Shown: positions 42,846-53,767, counted from the stretch's first letter. The stretch is DNA of 64,000 nt from Tricholoma matsutake (GCA_026075535.2 AP026544.2:10602001-10666000), one strand, 5' to 3'. Program-made: numbers and translations. The notes: generated by a model not told the origin, from the sequence alone.

Positions 42846-43652
42846 GCCCAAATGATGGCATTGTCGTTTGGGCTCACTTGTAAGTGTTTTTTTACATGAT
42901 CTTTGTTCTTTTGTTTAACTAACTGAAATTTCCTTAATCATAGGTTTTATCTATGTTATAACGATGCCGCAGCCTCAAAACCATGACAATGGCTGACACA
43001 GCCACCACCCTAGAACCCAGAACTACCCCTGCAAGCAACTGCTTGCAGGGTGGGGATGGGTACAACTGCAAAACAGCAAGACAACAGCGACGCCGACTTG
43101 ACCAAATGGAACAACAATGCAATGAGATGACTGGAGATGACTGGGACTGGGAGATGGAATGACAAGGGGATGAGCAGGAAACAACAAAAGGAAGGCAAAG
43201 CAAACGGAGAAAAGACGTCTCTTGGGCTGTTGGTAAGTTTTTTTTTCTTGTTTTTGTTACTAATGAACTTTTTTAGGTATTATCTAGTACTGCTGACGAC
43301 GACGACGATGAGCACTCAGAACCACTGCCATGAGCAGCTGCTTGAGGAGTGGGAATGGGTGCAACTTCGAAACAACAAGAATGGCTACTCATGCCCACCA
43401 TGCAGGACACACCACCTGCCTCCACCCTCACAAGCAACTGCTCGTGGGGTGGATGGTGGGTGGAATGACAATGATGGCAGGGAACGATGACAGCACCCAC
43501 CCCAGCCCTATGAGCCACTGCTCATAGGGTGGACGATGGGTGGAACGACCATGATTAGGGGAGACCCAAAAGACGTCAATGTCTCTTGGGTCCTAGATAA
43601 GTTTTTTTTCCTGTTCTCATTTCATTTTTCAATCCTAACTAAGTTTTTATAG
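42846..43652 (+). repeat. Three hairpin-plus-intron units of HIT-f
   Basis: Unit 1: hairpin 42846-42873, donor GTAAGT at 42880, branch TTTAACTAAC, acceptor ATCATAG at 42943 (64 nt). Unit 2: hairpin remnant AAGACGTCTCTTGGGC, donor GTAAGT at 43233, acceptor TTTTTTAG at 43276. Unit 3: hairpin GACCCAAAAGAC/GTCTCTTGGGTC at 43563-43592, donor decayed to ATAAGT, branch CCTAACTAAG, acceptor TTTATAG at 43652. Units are spaced irregularly here, with series-1 hairpins between them, in contrast to the clean 150-bp tandem array of HIT-d. Confidence 0.8.
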
Positions 43653-43734
43653 GTACAAACTACAACTGGTGACTATGACAACGATGACACCTCCACCACC
43701 ACTGCTGCGAGCCTCTGCTCACAGGGTGGAAGGT

Positions 43735-43885
43735 GAGGGTGAAGAGACAAGGGGGAAGGGAGACGAGAAGGAACAGAGATGAGAGGGAAGGGAGATGAGA
43801 GGGAAGGGAGACGAGAGGGAAGGGAGACGAGAGGGAAGGGAGATGAGAGGGAAGGGAGATGAGAGGGAAGGGAGACAAGAAGGAA
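43735..43885. repeat. Purine-rich minisatellite in HIT-f
   Basis: About nine copies of GAGGGAAGGGAGAYGA (16 bp). The strand asymmetry (almost pure A/G) gives open frames that should not be read as genes. Confidence 0.85.
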
Positions 43886-44257
43886 CGGAGACAACAACGA
43901 GTGGGGACACCCACAATGACACCTGTCCCATGCCTATGAGCATCTGCTCATGGGGTGGTTTGGGAGGGAGAAGAATGGGGACAGGAGAGCGAGATGGCCA
44001 GGGGACAACCTGGGGAGAGACAAACGCCACCAGGAGCAACAGTTGCTCATGGTGGGTGTTTTTAATTTATTTTTATTATTGATAGTTACGGCCCCCTCCC
44101 CTCGAGCTTGCAAGGGGAGGGCTTTGTATTCTACATATTAATTACCCATATTAATTACCCCTCACACAGATGCGAGGGGGTCAATTTAATAATCTATTCA
44201 TGATATATATAAAATTAGATTTCAGTAATAAATAGATATGATGTATGTAACTTTAAA

Positions 44258-44345
44258 TGACTACTTGCTTAAGTGGTAGAGTGTGCATGTTTCATTGTCA
44301 TGTGATTGCTAGTCCAGAAGGCTGTTGGTTCAATTCCTGCTGTGC
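44258..44345 (+). other. Right tRNA-like module of HIT-f, pointing outward
   Basis: A box TTGCTTAAGTGG (44265-44276) and B box TGGTTCAATTCC (44326-44337). The intervening TTTCATTGTCATGTGATT resembles the right-hand modules of HIT-a, HIT-d and HIT-h. Confidence 0.72.
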
Positions 44346-46009
44346 ACACATTATTTTGTGAGACTTATAAGACTTTCTCTAAGACTTTCTCTAAGACTGG
44401 AACTTGGACTTTACTTGGACAGTACTTTAGATGATAAATGCACAATTGATGTTGTCTGAGCAAAGTCCGAGTGCAGTCCGAGTGTCCGAGCAGAGTCCAA
44501 GCAGAGTCTGCTCGGACTGGGGGGGGGAGTGTAAAGTACTGCCATCAATAGTACATTGCACAGCAGCACCAACAATGAAGTGAGGGACCTTGTATTTGAA
44601 AATACATGGGGTATCAAGGGAAGGGAGGTAGTTTTCTGAACAAAAGTTGATTGTCTGGCCTGCTCCAATACTGGATGTGTGATAGTGTTCAATGTCATTT
44701 ATTAAACGTTGAAGCCAGTTAGACGAGGACAATTGTGATGTTGATGAATATGCTGAACTAATCTCCATTTGAAGCCAGTTTATAATCTTCCATTCTGACA
44801 TCATGATAACACTTTGCATATAGAAAAGCTCCACAGCAGTGATGGATCTATAATGTTCCAACCCTCTGAGCTGATCCCATAGAGCTGGCACTAACTTGGC
44901 AGTTTCAGGTTCAGAAGGCCTGTCATCTAATAGCCCCATCATAACAGTGATATTCTGTGCGATCAACCAAGTGTCTTCGGAAGGCTTTTTATCTGAACAA
45001 GCATGTAGGCCCTGGATAAAATCCTCGATGGCATGAAATACAGATATTGAACTAAACATATTGACAAAAGATTCTGCTGGATGTCGTTCTTTAATAATGT
45101 CAGCTTACTACCAAAGAATGAATGTTTCATAATGCATATGAAGATTAACTTCAATGGTTTCTGATGCATCAACATGAGTTATTCTTGAATTCAATTCAAC
45201 AGTATCCTTTCTTGGATCATAAGGTGAATTGTCCACAGACATGTCATCTTCTGAGAGGGAAGATAGCGATGATAATTCTTCATCACTTCCAAGACCAAGG
45301 GAATATGGTACCATTCTAAGTGGGCCCAGAGTAGCATTTTTGACCAGCTCGACAACATCAGGTTCCACAGGTGAAACCACCAAGTGAGAGCTATCAACCT
45401 GCATGCAATCATCATCTTGGGAAGTAACATTTTGAGGAGGTTGGCATGTGTTTTCTTCTTTGAAGTCACTGTTGTTTGAATTGTCAGTTGGTTGGTAATC
45501 ATCATCTTTAAATTATAAGGTAAATAATTGTACAAAAACATTTAATTGATATTATATTACACACCCATGTTTGTATCACCATTATATTGGCACATGTGAT
45601 GAAAGAGGAGGAACAAGTATACCATCAAACACAAGTTTACCCTTTCCTTTTTGCTTCTTTTTGGCATTTGAAGATGAGATGGAGGAATTTGGTAGTGGTC
45701 TGGGTGGTCTGGGTAGTGGAGGAGCTCCTTTATTTAATAAGGAATGAGTTTCTGGTCAGGCAGAAATCATATTTTTAGCAGAATGTATTATAACCAGAAC
45801 TGATGAGCACTTACATCTTTGAGCGACTGGATTATTAAATTCATTGTCTGGAATAAGTCATCTGTGTTTTGACAGGCAACTTTTCCGAGCATGTCCAAGC
45901 CTTTATCTCCTTATATGGTGCGAATTTAATCCTGGTTGTGCCCTTCCTGGGGGCATCGTTTCTGTACTGCTCCTGGTCATGCCCTTCCTGGTCATCGTTG
46001 CTGTCCTGG

Positions 46010-46245
46010 TGCTGGTGTCCTGTTGTCAGTGCATGGTTGTCTCCATCCTCGCACCCATTTGTTGTCCTGGCTTCGCTGTCACTGTCCTGGCCATGTTGCC
46101 TTCCCTGGTGCTGGTGTCCTGTTGTTGCTGCATGGTCATCTCTGTCCTCACACCCATTTGTTGTCCTGGCTTTGCTGTCGCTGTCCTGGCCATGTTGCAT
46201 TCCCTGGTGCTGGTGTCCTGTCGTCATTGTGTGGTCATGCTTGTT
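46010..46245. repeat. 99-bp tandem repeat in HIT-g
   Basis: GCTGGTGTCC recurs at 46011, 46110 and 46209. Because 99 is a multiple of three, both strands stay open, producing His/Gln/Asp-rich or Cys/Leu/Val-rich translations. I regard these as artefacts of the repeat. Confidence 0.85.
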
Positions 46246-47069
46246 GTCCATTGTCCTCCCTGTCCCATCATTTTCATGGTCATCCATTGTCCTCCTGTCC
46301 TTGTCTTGCCACCCTGCTGTCCTCGTCATTTTGGGCCTTGCCACCCCACTGCTCTCGTCATTTTCAGCTCCTCACCTCTGTCTCCATGGTACTCATCATC
46401 ACTCCCCATTTCCACCCCGTGAGCAGCTGCTCATGGCGGTGGAGGGTGCAGTGGCGGTGGTGGGTTGCATCATACAATGAGAAACTATAAAAATTCAAAA
46501 GAAAACTAATATTAATCAAAAAAGAATGAAATGAACAAAAAAAAAAACTTACCTGGGGCCCAAACAATGATGTGCGTCATTTGGGCCCATTTCCTTATGG
46601 CCTTCCCTCTCTGCATCGTCGTTCTCCGTTTCTTTGTTCATCATTTGTCATTTGTTGTTTGTTGTTTGTCATCTGTCATCTGTTGCTTGCTCATTGTTCT
46701 TCGTTTGTCGTTTGGTGTCATCTTGTTGTCATGATATAGTTAGAACCTAAAGAAGGAAAGAAAATATTAGTTAGCTCAATAAAAAAAAAGTAAAAAACAT
46801 TACCTGGGCCCCAAATGACATCTGTTGTCATTTGGGCCTGAGGTGGTTCAAATTCGGCCATTGGCGGCATTAGATGAGGTGGTGGTGGCCATAGGAGCGG
46901 TGGTGACAGGTGTTGATGGAGGGGAGGTGGTGGATCAGAGGTGGCGTTGTCGTCGAGAGTGGTGATGATGGTGGATGGATGAGCTGGCAATGTTGATATG
47001 CGGCTGTGTGCTTTGTCATGCACAGCCGCCCCAATGGTACCTAGAGCAGTAAGTGGACATACCTCATCA

Positions 47070-47150
47070 GTCTATGTGGTGTAGTGGTTATAGTGGCTAT
47101 GCTAAAATGTTGTTGTCTCATGCCTCGGGTTCAATTTCAGCTCATGTCAT
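47070..47150 (+). other. tRNA-like module of HIT-g, pointing outward
   Basis: A box TGGTGTAGTGG (47077-47087) and B box GGGTTCAATTTC (47127-47138), facing the nearby terminus at 47489. It corresponds to the left module of HIT-d. Confidence 0.72.
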
Positions 47151-47489
47151 TTATTTTATTACTTAGTAGTAGTAGTAAGGACTCCTGGTTCAATCCTACT
47201 GGATTCCTGGTGAGTCCTTGTGAGTCCTGGTGAGGCCTGATGAGTCCTACAGAGTCCTGGTTACTCTTATAGAGTCCTACAGGATTCCTGGTCAGTCCCC
47301 CCAGATTCCTGAGAGTCCAAGTCCTGGGGAATTCCTGGAATAGTACCAGGAAGAGCCTGATTTACCAGGAATATACCAGGACTGAACCAGGAATCCCACT
47401 GGAGGAAAAACAGCCAGGAATGCAACATTTGGTGAACAATAGCTGTGGCAGGGATAACCAGGAATACATGGGGCAGTGTAAAGAGCTCC

Positions 47490-47625
47490 CTAGCACCATG
47501 GTACAGAGCATGCAAAAAGGAGGTTGAGTGAAGCTCAGTATGGATAGCAGTGCTAGTCATGTGATGCTGATGTGGCACAGAGGCCTTCAAAAAGGCACCT
47601 TACCCCTGGAACCCACCTTTTCAAT
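47490..47625 (-). repeat. Ngaro-like terminal direct repeat, 3' copy
   Basis: It matches 54150-54288 in the same orientation (CCTAGCACC, AAGGAGGTTGAG, GTGCTAGTCATGTGATG, TTACCCCTGGAACCCACCTT). Confidence 0.8.
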
Positions 47626-47639
47626 GACCTCTGCTGCCT

Positions 47640-48752
47640 GCTCAGGAGAGAGAGATAGTAGCAAAAACAGAGGCTCGCATGGACAGACCCCAAAATGAAA
47701 TAGGTGAGGGAGTGGACATGCTAAAGATGCTGATTGTGTTGTGTGTGGGCATGGGGGTGGTGCAGAGAAGATGGGAAGCGAGGAGCATTGAGTAGGGTGA
47801 ATAATTGCGCAGATGGACAGCTGTGAGTTGCTGTTTGACTCTGATAGCAGGGTTTTCCCAGATGTATATTTTCCAGGCCTCCAAAGACCAGCATCCAACT
47901 GCTTGTATGATCAATTCTGAAATCCCTAAAGAAGCCAGAAATGTGGCGTACCCCATGCATGGAGTGTCCACCAAAGTGCCAATCTAGAACTGTGAAAAAT
48001 TTAAGTTTGAACCATGAGCGTGAAGGGTGTGAACCATTTTCTCACAGGAACAGATCCATTTTAGCACCATGGATACAATCATGTAGGACCATGTAATCCT
48101 GTAACAGGAGTACCGGATTAGCAATATCTTGAGAGGTGAAGATGACATCCATTCCATGGTAGAAGGGATCACCCTTGTGATATGGCAGATGATATTGCAC
48201 ACAATCATTTTTGAAGATGAGAGATTTATGTTTGATGAGTTTTCTCCAGTCGAACAGACTCCGATCATTCTTCTGGACCAGTTCACCCATGTGGTGGCAT
48301 CCATAGAATGCACAAGACAATAAAACAGCAAACAAGAAGTCATCGTACATGCCAGTGCAATGAGCGACATTGACAAAGGACTGCAAATGGGCAAGATGGA
48401 GTGGAAGCTTGTGCTGCACAGGATCCGCTCAAACTTTCCTGGAACCTTGGATGGTCAATTTAACAAGAAGGTTGGAATGGTTGACATCAAAGTCTGGATA
48501 AAGGTCCTTAAGAAAGTGTCATACACCTGTTAAATACTTTGGTGTGGATGCAATGAATTGTGAGGAGTAAGCAACATAGCGAGATAAAGTGGTTGGCATA
48601 GGGTCCAAGGGCAGCAAGTGAAGAATGCAAAAGTTAATATAATCTCGAGCACCAGTAGCATAGTGCTTTGAAGTTGACCATTCAATAGAATTTACCTGCA
48701 AATGAAGAGCATGGGCATCAAGGTCTGCCAGCTCCATGGGGGGGTGAGGCAC
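47640..48752 (-). pseudogene. Ngaro-like tyrosine recombinase
   Basis: The N-terminal segment (48752-48519: STSKHYATGARDYINFCILH) resembles the DNA-binding part of fungal tyrosine recombinases. The catalytic part (48419-48042) has LSCAFYGCHHMGELV, where the family Arg (CHRMGEL) is His, a CpG-type change. The C-terminal part (47974-47640) has the ATFLASLGISELIIQAVGCW box and the nucleophile context EAWKIYIWENP with the Tyr retained. The HxxR box is unrecognisable. It would cut and rejoin DNA during circle integration if intact; here it is dead. Confidence 0.75.
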
Positions 48753-48801
48753 ACGTGGTGAGGTGCTTTCCCCCCCCAGAGTGCTTAAAGTACTCTCTCC
48801 A

Positions 48802-49600
48802 TCACACCGGCAGAAGCTCCCATGGGGGAGTGAAGCATTCGATGCGGTCAGCAGGGAAATTGCTCAGGTACTCATCTATCTGAAGACGAGATAACATATC
48901 AGCACATATATTCTTTTTGCCCTCATTAAATTGAACACGCAAATCCATCCCAGTACAAAGAATGATGTCAGCAATGGCCAAAAGTGGGCCATTGTGCAAT
49001 GATTTGGCTGTATGAAGGGAGTTCAAAATGGTGACAGAATCCAGACTATCTGCCCAGATGAGGATACATTGGGGAGGCCTCACCAGAGATCCAGCATGAT
49101 GAATGGCAGATGTGATGGCCAGGAGCTCGCGGAAGAAGATGTCAACTTTGGTGCCTGTAGATGGAGGATTGATGGGGTAGATAAAACCTTTGTTGGAATA
49201 GACAAAAGCTAAAGGCTTGCAAAGGCTTGCATCTGTCCACATCACCATGTCAGCATCGAGATCTGACCACAAACCCATATTGGTAAAATGGATCCCAATG
49301 GAAGATGGGATGATACTCTTCAACCAAGTTAAATCTGCAGTAATGGCGGCATTAATGGGGATCCTGTGATGTGACCAGGATTTTCTGCTAATCTTCCAAT
49401 AAAGCTGTGTCAATGCAGGGTGGCCCCAAGGAAGTACATTCAACATCCAGTTGAGATGGCCACCTAAATGTTGCCAAGTGTGAAGGGATGGAGAGCATCT
49501 GGGTGTAGCAAGGAAAAGATCAATTTTGGCGACAACATTGGAAATGGCAGATGGAGACAAAGCGATACTTCCAGCATTGATGTCCACCCAAAAACTGATT
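48802..49600 (-). pseudogene. Ngaro-like RT connection and RNase H
   Basis: The RT thumb/connection region (HTWQHLGGHLNWMLNVLPWG) is followed by RNase H with MWTDASLCKPLAFVY, FFRELLAITSAIHHA, WADSLDSVTILNSL and NICADMLSRLQ, giving the D-E-D-D series. The reading frame is open for 261 codons, longer than the other parts of this element. Confidence 0.85.
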
Positions 49601-50229
49601 ATCTTTAAATTCTTGCCATGTTCCTGTTTGTGATCCTCAAAAGGGCAGGAGATTGATTCCCAAAGTAGAAGGAATTGGACTTGTCAATGTGGGCAAAGTT
49701 TGCCTCAAAACCAGATGAGGTTGTCAGCATAGTCCCAACCAACAAAATCATCCATGTAGACATGTAAGCCAACAATTCCGAGCTTCTGAACACCGAGCCA
49801 GCAAAGAAGTCCTGACACAGCACACCAGCAACAAGGTGAGGCACAGTTACTGAAGATGAGATGTCACACAATAAATAGCTTCCCTTCAATCCAAACCACT
49901 TGATGAAGCTGGAAGATGGGATGAGCAGGCAGGTTGAGGAAAGCAGATGCATGTCTGATTTGAAGGTCACTAGATATTTCCCAGGATTAGGAGTATGTTA
50001 CACTCCCCCACCTATTCCAGTTGGATTCCAGAATTTCTGGAATTTCTGGAATCCGGTGGAATTTTTTGCATGTAGTTCTCCCTATGCAGCAGTTGGAATG
50101 AGCATCAAATTTACACCCAAAATCCCCGGAATCTGACCAGACTAATCACAACCAGACTAACTGGAATAACCAGAATAACCAGAATAACCAATGCATGTGC
50201 TTTCCCAAATAAAAGTTCAACATACAACA

Positions 50230-50300
50230 AGAATTGAACACTCAACCTTGGGTCTACACACATAACAGTGCACTTAACCACTGAGCTACCAAGTAATTAT
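50230..50300 (-). other. Left tRNA-like module of HIT-h, pointing outward
   Basis: Minus-strand A box TAGCTCAGTGG (50288-50278) and B box GTGTTCAATTC (50241-50231). Confidence 0.72.
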
Positions 50301-50563
50301 TCCTCTATATACATTTAACACCTTTATTACCCAACCAAGGTGCATAGTTAACTGCAGCCATTAACGGAATGCACATACATGCATATTGCATGACACATGA
50401 CACATGACTGCCAGCTCCCAACCATCACCACCACCATCATCAATGCTGACTCCTCCTCCTCTCCACTCTACCACCACCACTGTGTGCGCACCCACCACCA
50501 GCACTCCCATGCTCACTCCCACTATCACCACCACCTTCAAACGAGCTGACTGGACGGAATGCA

Positions 50564-50671
50564 GGCCCAAACAATGGCAACTGTCATTTGGGCCATAGAT
50601 GAGTTTTTCTTTTTTTTCTTTTTTTGCTTTTTGTTTTATCAATCAACTAATTGTATTTTATTGCTTTTTAG
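50564..50671 (+). repeat. Hairpin-plus-intron unit of HIT-h
   Basis: The hairpin GGCCCAAACAAT/GTCATTTGGGCC (50564-50594) is followed by a decayed donor (ATGAGT near 50599), a pyrimidine tract, branch TCAACTAATTG, acceptor CTTTTTAG at 50671 and then GTTGTATACTACTGG. Two CpG-type changes distinguish the hairpin from the HIT-d form. Confidence 0.75.
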
Positions 50672-50884
50672 GTTGTATACTACTGGGGACAACCTGCCAT
50701 AATGAAAAACGTGCAACCCACACCCACACCCACCCAATTCCCTCCTCCCCATTTGAATGGGATGTGAGGCTGCTGACATGAGCTAGGAGGGTGCAGAGGA
50801 ATGCCAGGAGACCCCAGAAGGGGGGTACCTGGCTAGTAAGCACCCACCAACCTCCGTACTTGTGCCACGTTGCACTGATGTGCC

Positions 50885-50930
50885 CAAACCCCCCCCCTCC
50901 CCCCCCCCCCCCCAAAAAAAAAGCAGAAAT
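50885..50930. repeat. Poly-C/poly-A homopolymer tract
   Basis: A run of about thirty C with one T is followed by about nine A. The G-rich complement could form a quadruplex. Assembly length may be unreliable here. Confidence 0.8.
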
Positions 50931-51474
50931 CCAAATGGGGGATGACAGGGACAAACAACAATGCACCACCCACCCCCAGGCTCACAAGCAACTGCTCGTG
51001 GGGTGGAACATGGGTGGAACAATGCCCAGGCACTTGGACAGGAGACGACAATGCACCACCCACCCCCAGCCTCACGAGCAACTGCTCATGGGGTGGATCA
51101 CGGGTGGAATGACAACAACAACAAGCCACCCACCCCCAGCCTCATGAGCAACTGCTTGTGGGGTGAATCATGGGTGGAATGACAGACAACACACCTAGCA
51201 GGCTAGCACAGCAGGGTCGCATCCCCTCCCCCTCCCCCACACTTTGTGTGGGGAGGGATGTGTTCTGTACTTTTAGTTATTTATTAGTATTGTGCCCCCC
51301 CTCCCCCATTTTGCGTGGGGGAGGGATTTTTTTCTTCATGTTTTTACCTCCCCCATCACGTTCAACATGAGGGATGTGGTTAATTTAAAAAAATTGATCT
51401 AAATTACTTTGAAAAAAGTTAAAGAGTTGTGAGTTTGAGTGTCATGAATGAACCTTATATTACTAACTAATAAT

Positions 51475-51570
51475 TCTCCTGTGGCTCAGCTGGTTAAGCA
51501 CACATGTTTAGTTTGTCATGTGATCACTCTCATTGAAAGGTCTTGAGTTCAATCCTTACTCTGCACAAAT
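51475..51570 (+). other. Right tRNA-like module of HIT-h, pointing outward
   Basis: A box TGGCTCAGCTGG (51482-51493), B box GAGTTCAATCC (51545-51555), with a CACATG/CATGTG stem between them. The tail TATTTTGTAGGCACTTTG matches HIT-a. Confidence 0.75.
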
Positions 51571-52399
51571 ATATTTTGTAGGCACTTTGACAACTTAAGA
51601 CTCTAAATTTGACTATCCATTAGAGTATATACTCTAAGTTGAGCATCTGGAGTAACCATTCTGGAATCCAGTTGGAATAACCAGATTCCGGTCAGAATAA
51701 CTGGAATAACCAGAATCCAATCGGAATAGGTGGGGGAGGGTAAATTACAGAGGATTAGCAGCATGGGCATCATGAAAAGTTTGACCAAAAGTTTGTATGT
51801 CATCATACTTGACCTTGGCTTCTGATTGAGGAATTCCATCATTGATTCCAGAGCAGGAGTGGTCAGTAATGGTGCAAGGCTTCTTGTTCTTCCAGACCAC
51901 AAACATGGGAGAGATCTTCATCCCAGGATGAAGCTCCATGTCATCCAAGGACTCAGACCATTGTCCAGCTGTGATCTCGATTGCAAAAGGCTCAAATTGC
52001 TTCTGCATCTTCAGGGGTAGATTTATAGTCAGGGACAACTTCTTCAAGCTCAATTTTCCAGTCCCCCTTGTCAAAGGGCCAGAAGCCTTCATGAAGGCCT
52101 TTCATCACAGACTCAATGAAAGGTGGGTTCAGATGGTCAGCCAGTAGTAGTTCAAACTTGTCAACATCAAAGGGAGTGTCCACTTTGATTACATTACCTA
52201 GCAAGCGGATGGATTCTTGAATTGTAGGATCATCTAAGAGATGCTGAGGAGGAGATGGTAAAGGTGGAGCAGATTTGGTGTAAATTGCTGATGGAGAAGT
52301 AAGATCTATGGAATTATTTAACCAGATGAACCCACAACAAAATTGGGGGGGTTCAAGGATCTCTGGTGCTTTGCATATTAATGGTCTACTCAACGAATG

Positions 52400-53767
52400 A
52401 GGTCCCTCCTCAGCGAACATCATCACATTCTCCTGTAACCCCAACAGTTCTCTTTCAGTTGCAATTCTGGAGGAGAGTGAAACACTTCGTTGTCTTTTGC
52501 TCTGTGTCCCTCACTGCAGACACAGCAGATCCCATGCTTGCACCAATTCAGACAAATCTTGGACTTGCACATGCCAGAACTCCAGTTATGGCATGGGACA
52601 TCCACATGCTTTGGGTTGCTACTTGAAGTAGAAGCTTGAGATGGGATAACTCTCCAGGGGATTTGCTGATGAAGTAGGTGAAAGCATCTGAGCAAGGAGT
52701 GGTAAATTAAGTTGAGCTTGATCATCAAGATGGAAAGGTTTTTTCCAATACTTGTCTCGAACATGAACATCAAATGAAATAGCAGTGAAAGGGTTCGTTG
52801 GAGCAGCATGGACAAGATCCATAACAATGGCTTGATAGTCCTGAAGCTCAGCATCGCAGTGAGGGAAAAAGAAAACCACACCCACAGACCATGTGCCAAA
52901 TACCCAAGCCTAATCAGCTTCAGTCTGAGTGAACGCTTGGAGAAAGCTTGATCCTTCTTAACCAGTGCATAGCCAGCTCCAAGGTCCTTTGGTTCGTCAT
53001 GGTGATCATATCCTTTATCCATTGGTGCAAAAAGTTTCTCGAAATCAATGAATAGATTGAGAAGGATCTTGGGCCAAATTGTGAGGGAGGGGATTGCCAA
53101 CTGGAGTGAACTGAGCTTTGTTGAAAAGAATATCTTGAGTGCCCTGGGGACCATAGACAGAGAGGAGATCTTGAGTCTTTTCAAGATGAGGGTCGGTTGC
53201 TGTTGGGTCAGAGAGCTTGGACAAGTGAGGTGCCTTTGCAAGCATGGATGTGGGGATGCAGCCCTTGGCACTAGATAATCCGAGAAGGCTTGCCAGCTCA
53301 TCAGTGAGGGAGCTGCCAGGGGTCAAGGTAGCTTGAAGAGAAGTTGGCTGGAGGTGATTGACCCTGGCATGAAGCAGTGCCCAAGCAAGCGATGTGGTGG
53401 TGTCGAGCAGATTAGGGTTGTCCGAATTGGGTTGGTCACTGGCAGGTGGGTGTTGCTCTTCACCTGCTCCTGCCACTTCTTGGTCTCTTATGTTGAGTAT
53501 ATAGTCTCTTGCCTCTTCAGTTGTCACTCCAGCCTCTTTAAGACAGTTGAGGAAAGTTGGACTGGACATGAATCCAGAAATGGCTTCATCCACAATCCTT
53601 TGACATGCTTCAGCATGAGCCCAAATTGCCTCATTGGATGTGAGAGAAGGGCTTGCAGGGCAGAATTGAGGAGCATCAGGCATGGAGAGAAAAGGGAGTG
53701 ATGACAATAGGAGGGAGTATAGGAGAGTGTATGACCAAAGAGTGTGGTGCCCATGAAAATCAAACAT
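52400..53767 (-). pseudogene. Ngaro-like gag-type ORF with Cys/His finger
   Basis: Start region near 53690 (MPDAPQFCPASPSLTSNEAI), a long frame to about 53045, then continuation in other frames to about 52420. The C-terminal part has CKSKICLNWCKHGICCVCSE followed by GHRAKD, a CxxxxC-type finger typical of the first ORF of DIRS/Ngaro elements. At least two frame changes (near 53150 and 52850) break it. Confidence 0.72.

Larger units (their letters stand above)
42385..44542 (+). mobile_element. HIT-f, complete copy with 8-bp target duplication
   Basis: The flanking octamer CATCAATA occurs at 42377-42384 and 44543-44550. The left end reads GAGGTCTTTACATTCCCCC and the right end inverse reads CAGTACTTTACACTCCCCC after one base. 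Subterminal repeats are of the CGGACTCTGCTC/GAGCAGAGTCC type, unlike those of HIT-d or HIT-h. The body has outward tRNA-like modules at both ends, three intron-like units, about seven GAGC...GCTC hairpins, a purine minisatellite, and two C-run/G-run hairpins. There is no plausible protein. The insertion splits an open exon on the minus strand. Confidence 0.92.
41059..45915 (-). pseudogene. Unrecognised spliced gene interrupted by HIT-f
   Basis: Upstream exons lie at about 45905-45820 (MLGKVACQNTDDLFQTMN, then donor GTAAGT), 45740-45590 and 45500-45110 (acidic, SLSSLSEDD). Then come 45059-44551 (MFSSISVFHAIEDFIQGLHA, GAAVQCTID) and, past the insertion, 42384-41059 (AVNNCLKLWLYFPSEP; NMVYNGLEDGLTPEDFWNIF; CGTFYGSEFAHTHGGQFATL; ending CKYTQLVKK). 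The frame continues exactly across the element once one CATCAATA copy is dropped. A stop at about 42236 and frame changes near 42050 show further decay. I recognise no family. It may be a host gene, or a gene captured by the adjacent same-strand Helitron. Confidence 0.55.
45920..47489 (-). mobile_element. HIT-g, reverse orientation, left side missing
   Basis: The right end carries ATGGGGCAGTGTAAAGAGCTC (47469-47489); its inverse GAGCTCTTTACAC fits the family terminus. A tRNA-like module lies at 47070-47150 and points outward. Next to it lies GCGGCTGTGTGCTTTGTCAT, which marks the left module of HIT-d, so this copy is inverted. Two intron-like units lie at 46803-46747 and 46552-46495 (-), each directly behind its hairpin (46807-46838 and 46557-46589). 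A single series-1 hairpin lies near 46425. The left side grades into the upstream exon of the unrecognised gene without a terminus. Confidence 0.75.
49991..51750 (+). mobile_element. HIT-h, complete copy with 8-bp target duplication
   Basis: AGGATTAG flanks the element at 49983-49990 and 51751-51758. The termini are GAGTATGTTACACTCCCCC and, inverted, CTGTAATTTACCCTCCCCC; both continue ACCTATTCC, 23 of 28 positions equal. Subterminal repeats are of the GGAATAACCAGAAT type, again different from HIT-d and HIT-f. The body has outward tRNA-like modules, one intron-like unit (50599-50671, donor decayed), a homopolymer C/A tract, three series-1 hairpins (about 50980, 51065, 51135) and three C-run/G-run hairpins (51220-51375). 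Confidence 0.93.
49605..52092 (-). pseudogene. Ngaro-like reverse transcriptase, split by HIT-h
   Basis: The upstream half (52092-51751) ends CTITDHSCSGINDGIPQSEA then YDDIQTFGQTFHDAHAANP, the characteristic DIRS-group RT start. The downstream half (49990-49605) resumes GKYLVTFKSDMHLL. The catalytic box reads VYMDDFVGWDYADN in one frame near 49760. Removing HIT-h with one AGGATTAG copy restores AANP-GKYLV in one frame. A further frame change near 49770 interrupts the second half. Confidence 0.88.

Noticed and set aside
43660..44082. Ser/Pro/Leu-rich signal-peptide-like ORFs
   Set aside because: They translate a 16-bp purine minisatellite. Three frames look alike.
45841..46490. A 160-190 codon His/Gln/Asp-rich or Cys/Leu-rich protein
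   Set aside because: The frames come from a 99-bp tandem repeat, which keeps all frames open on both strands.
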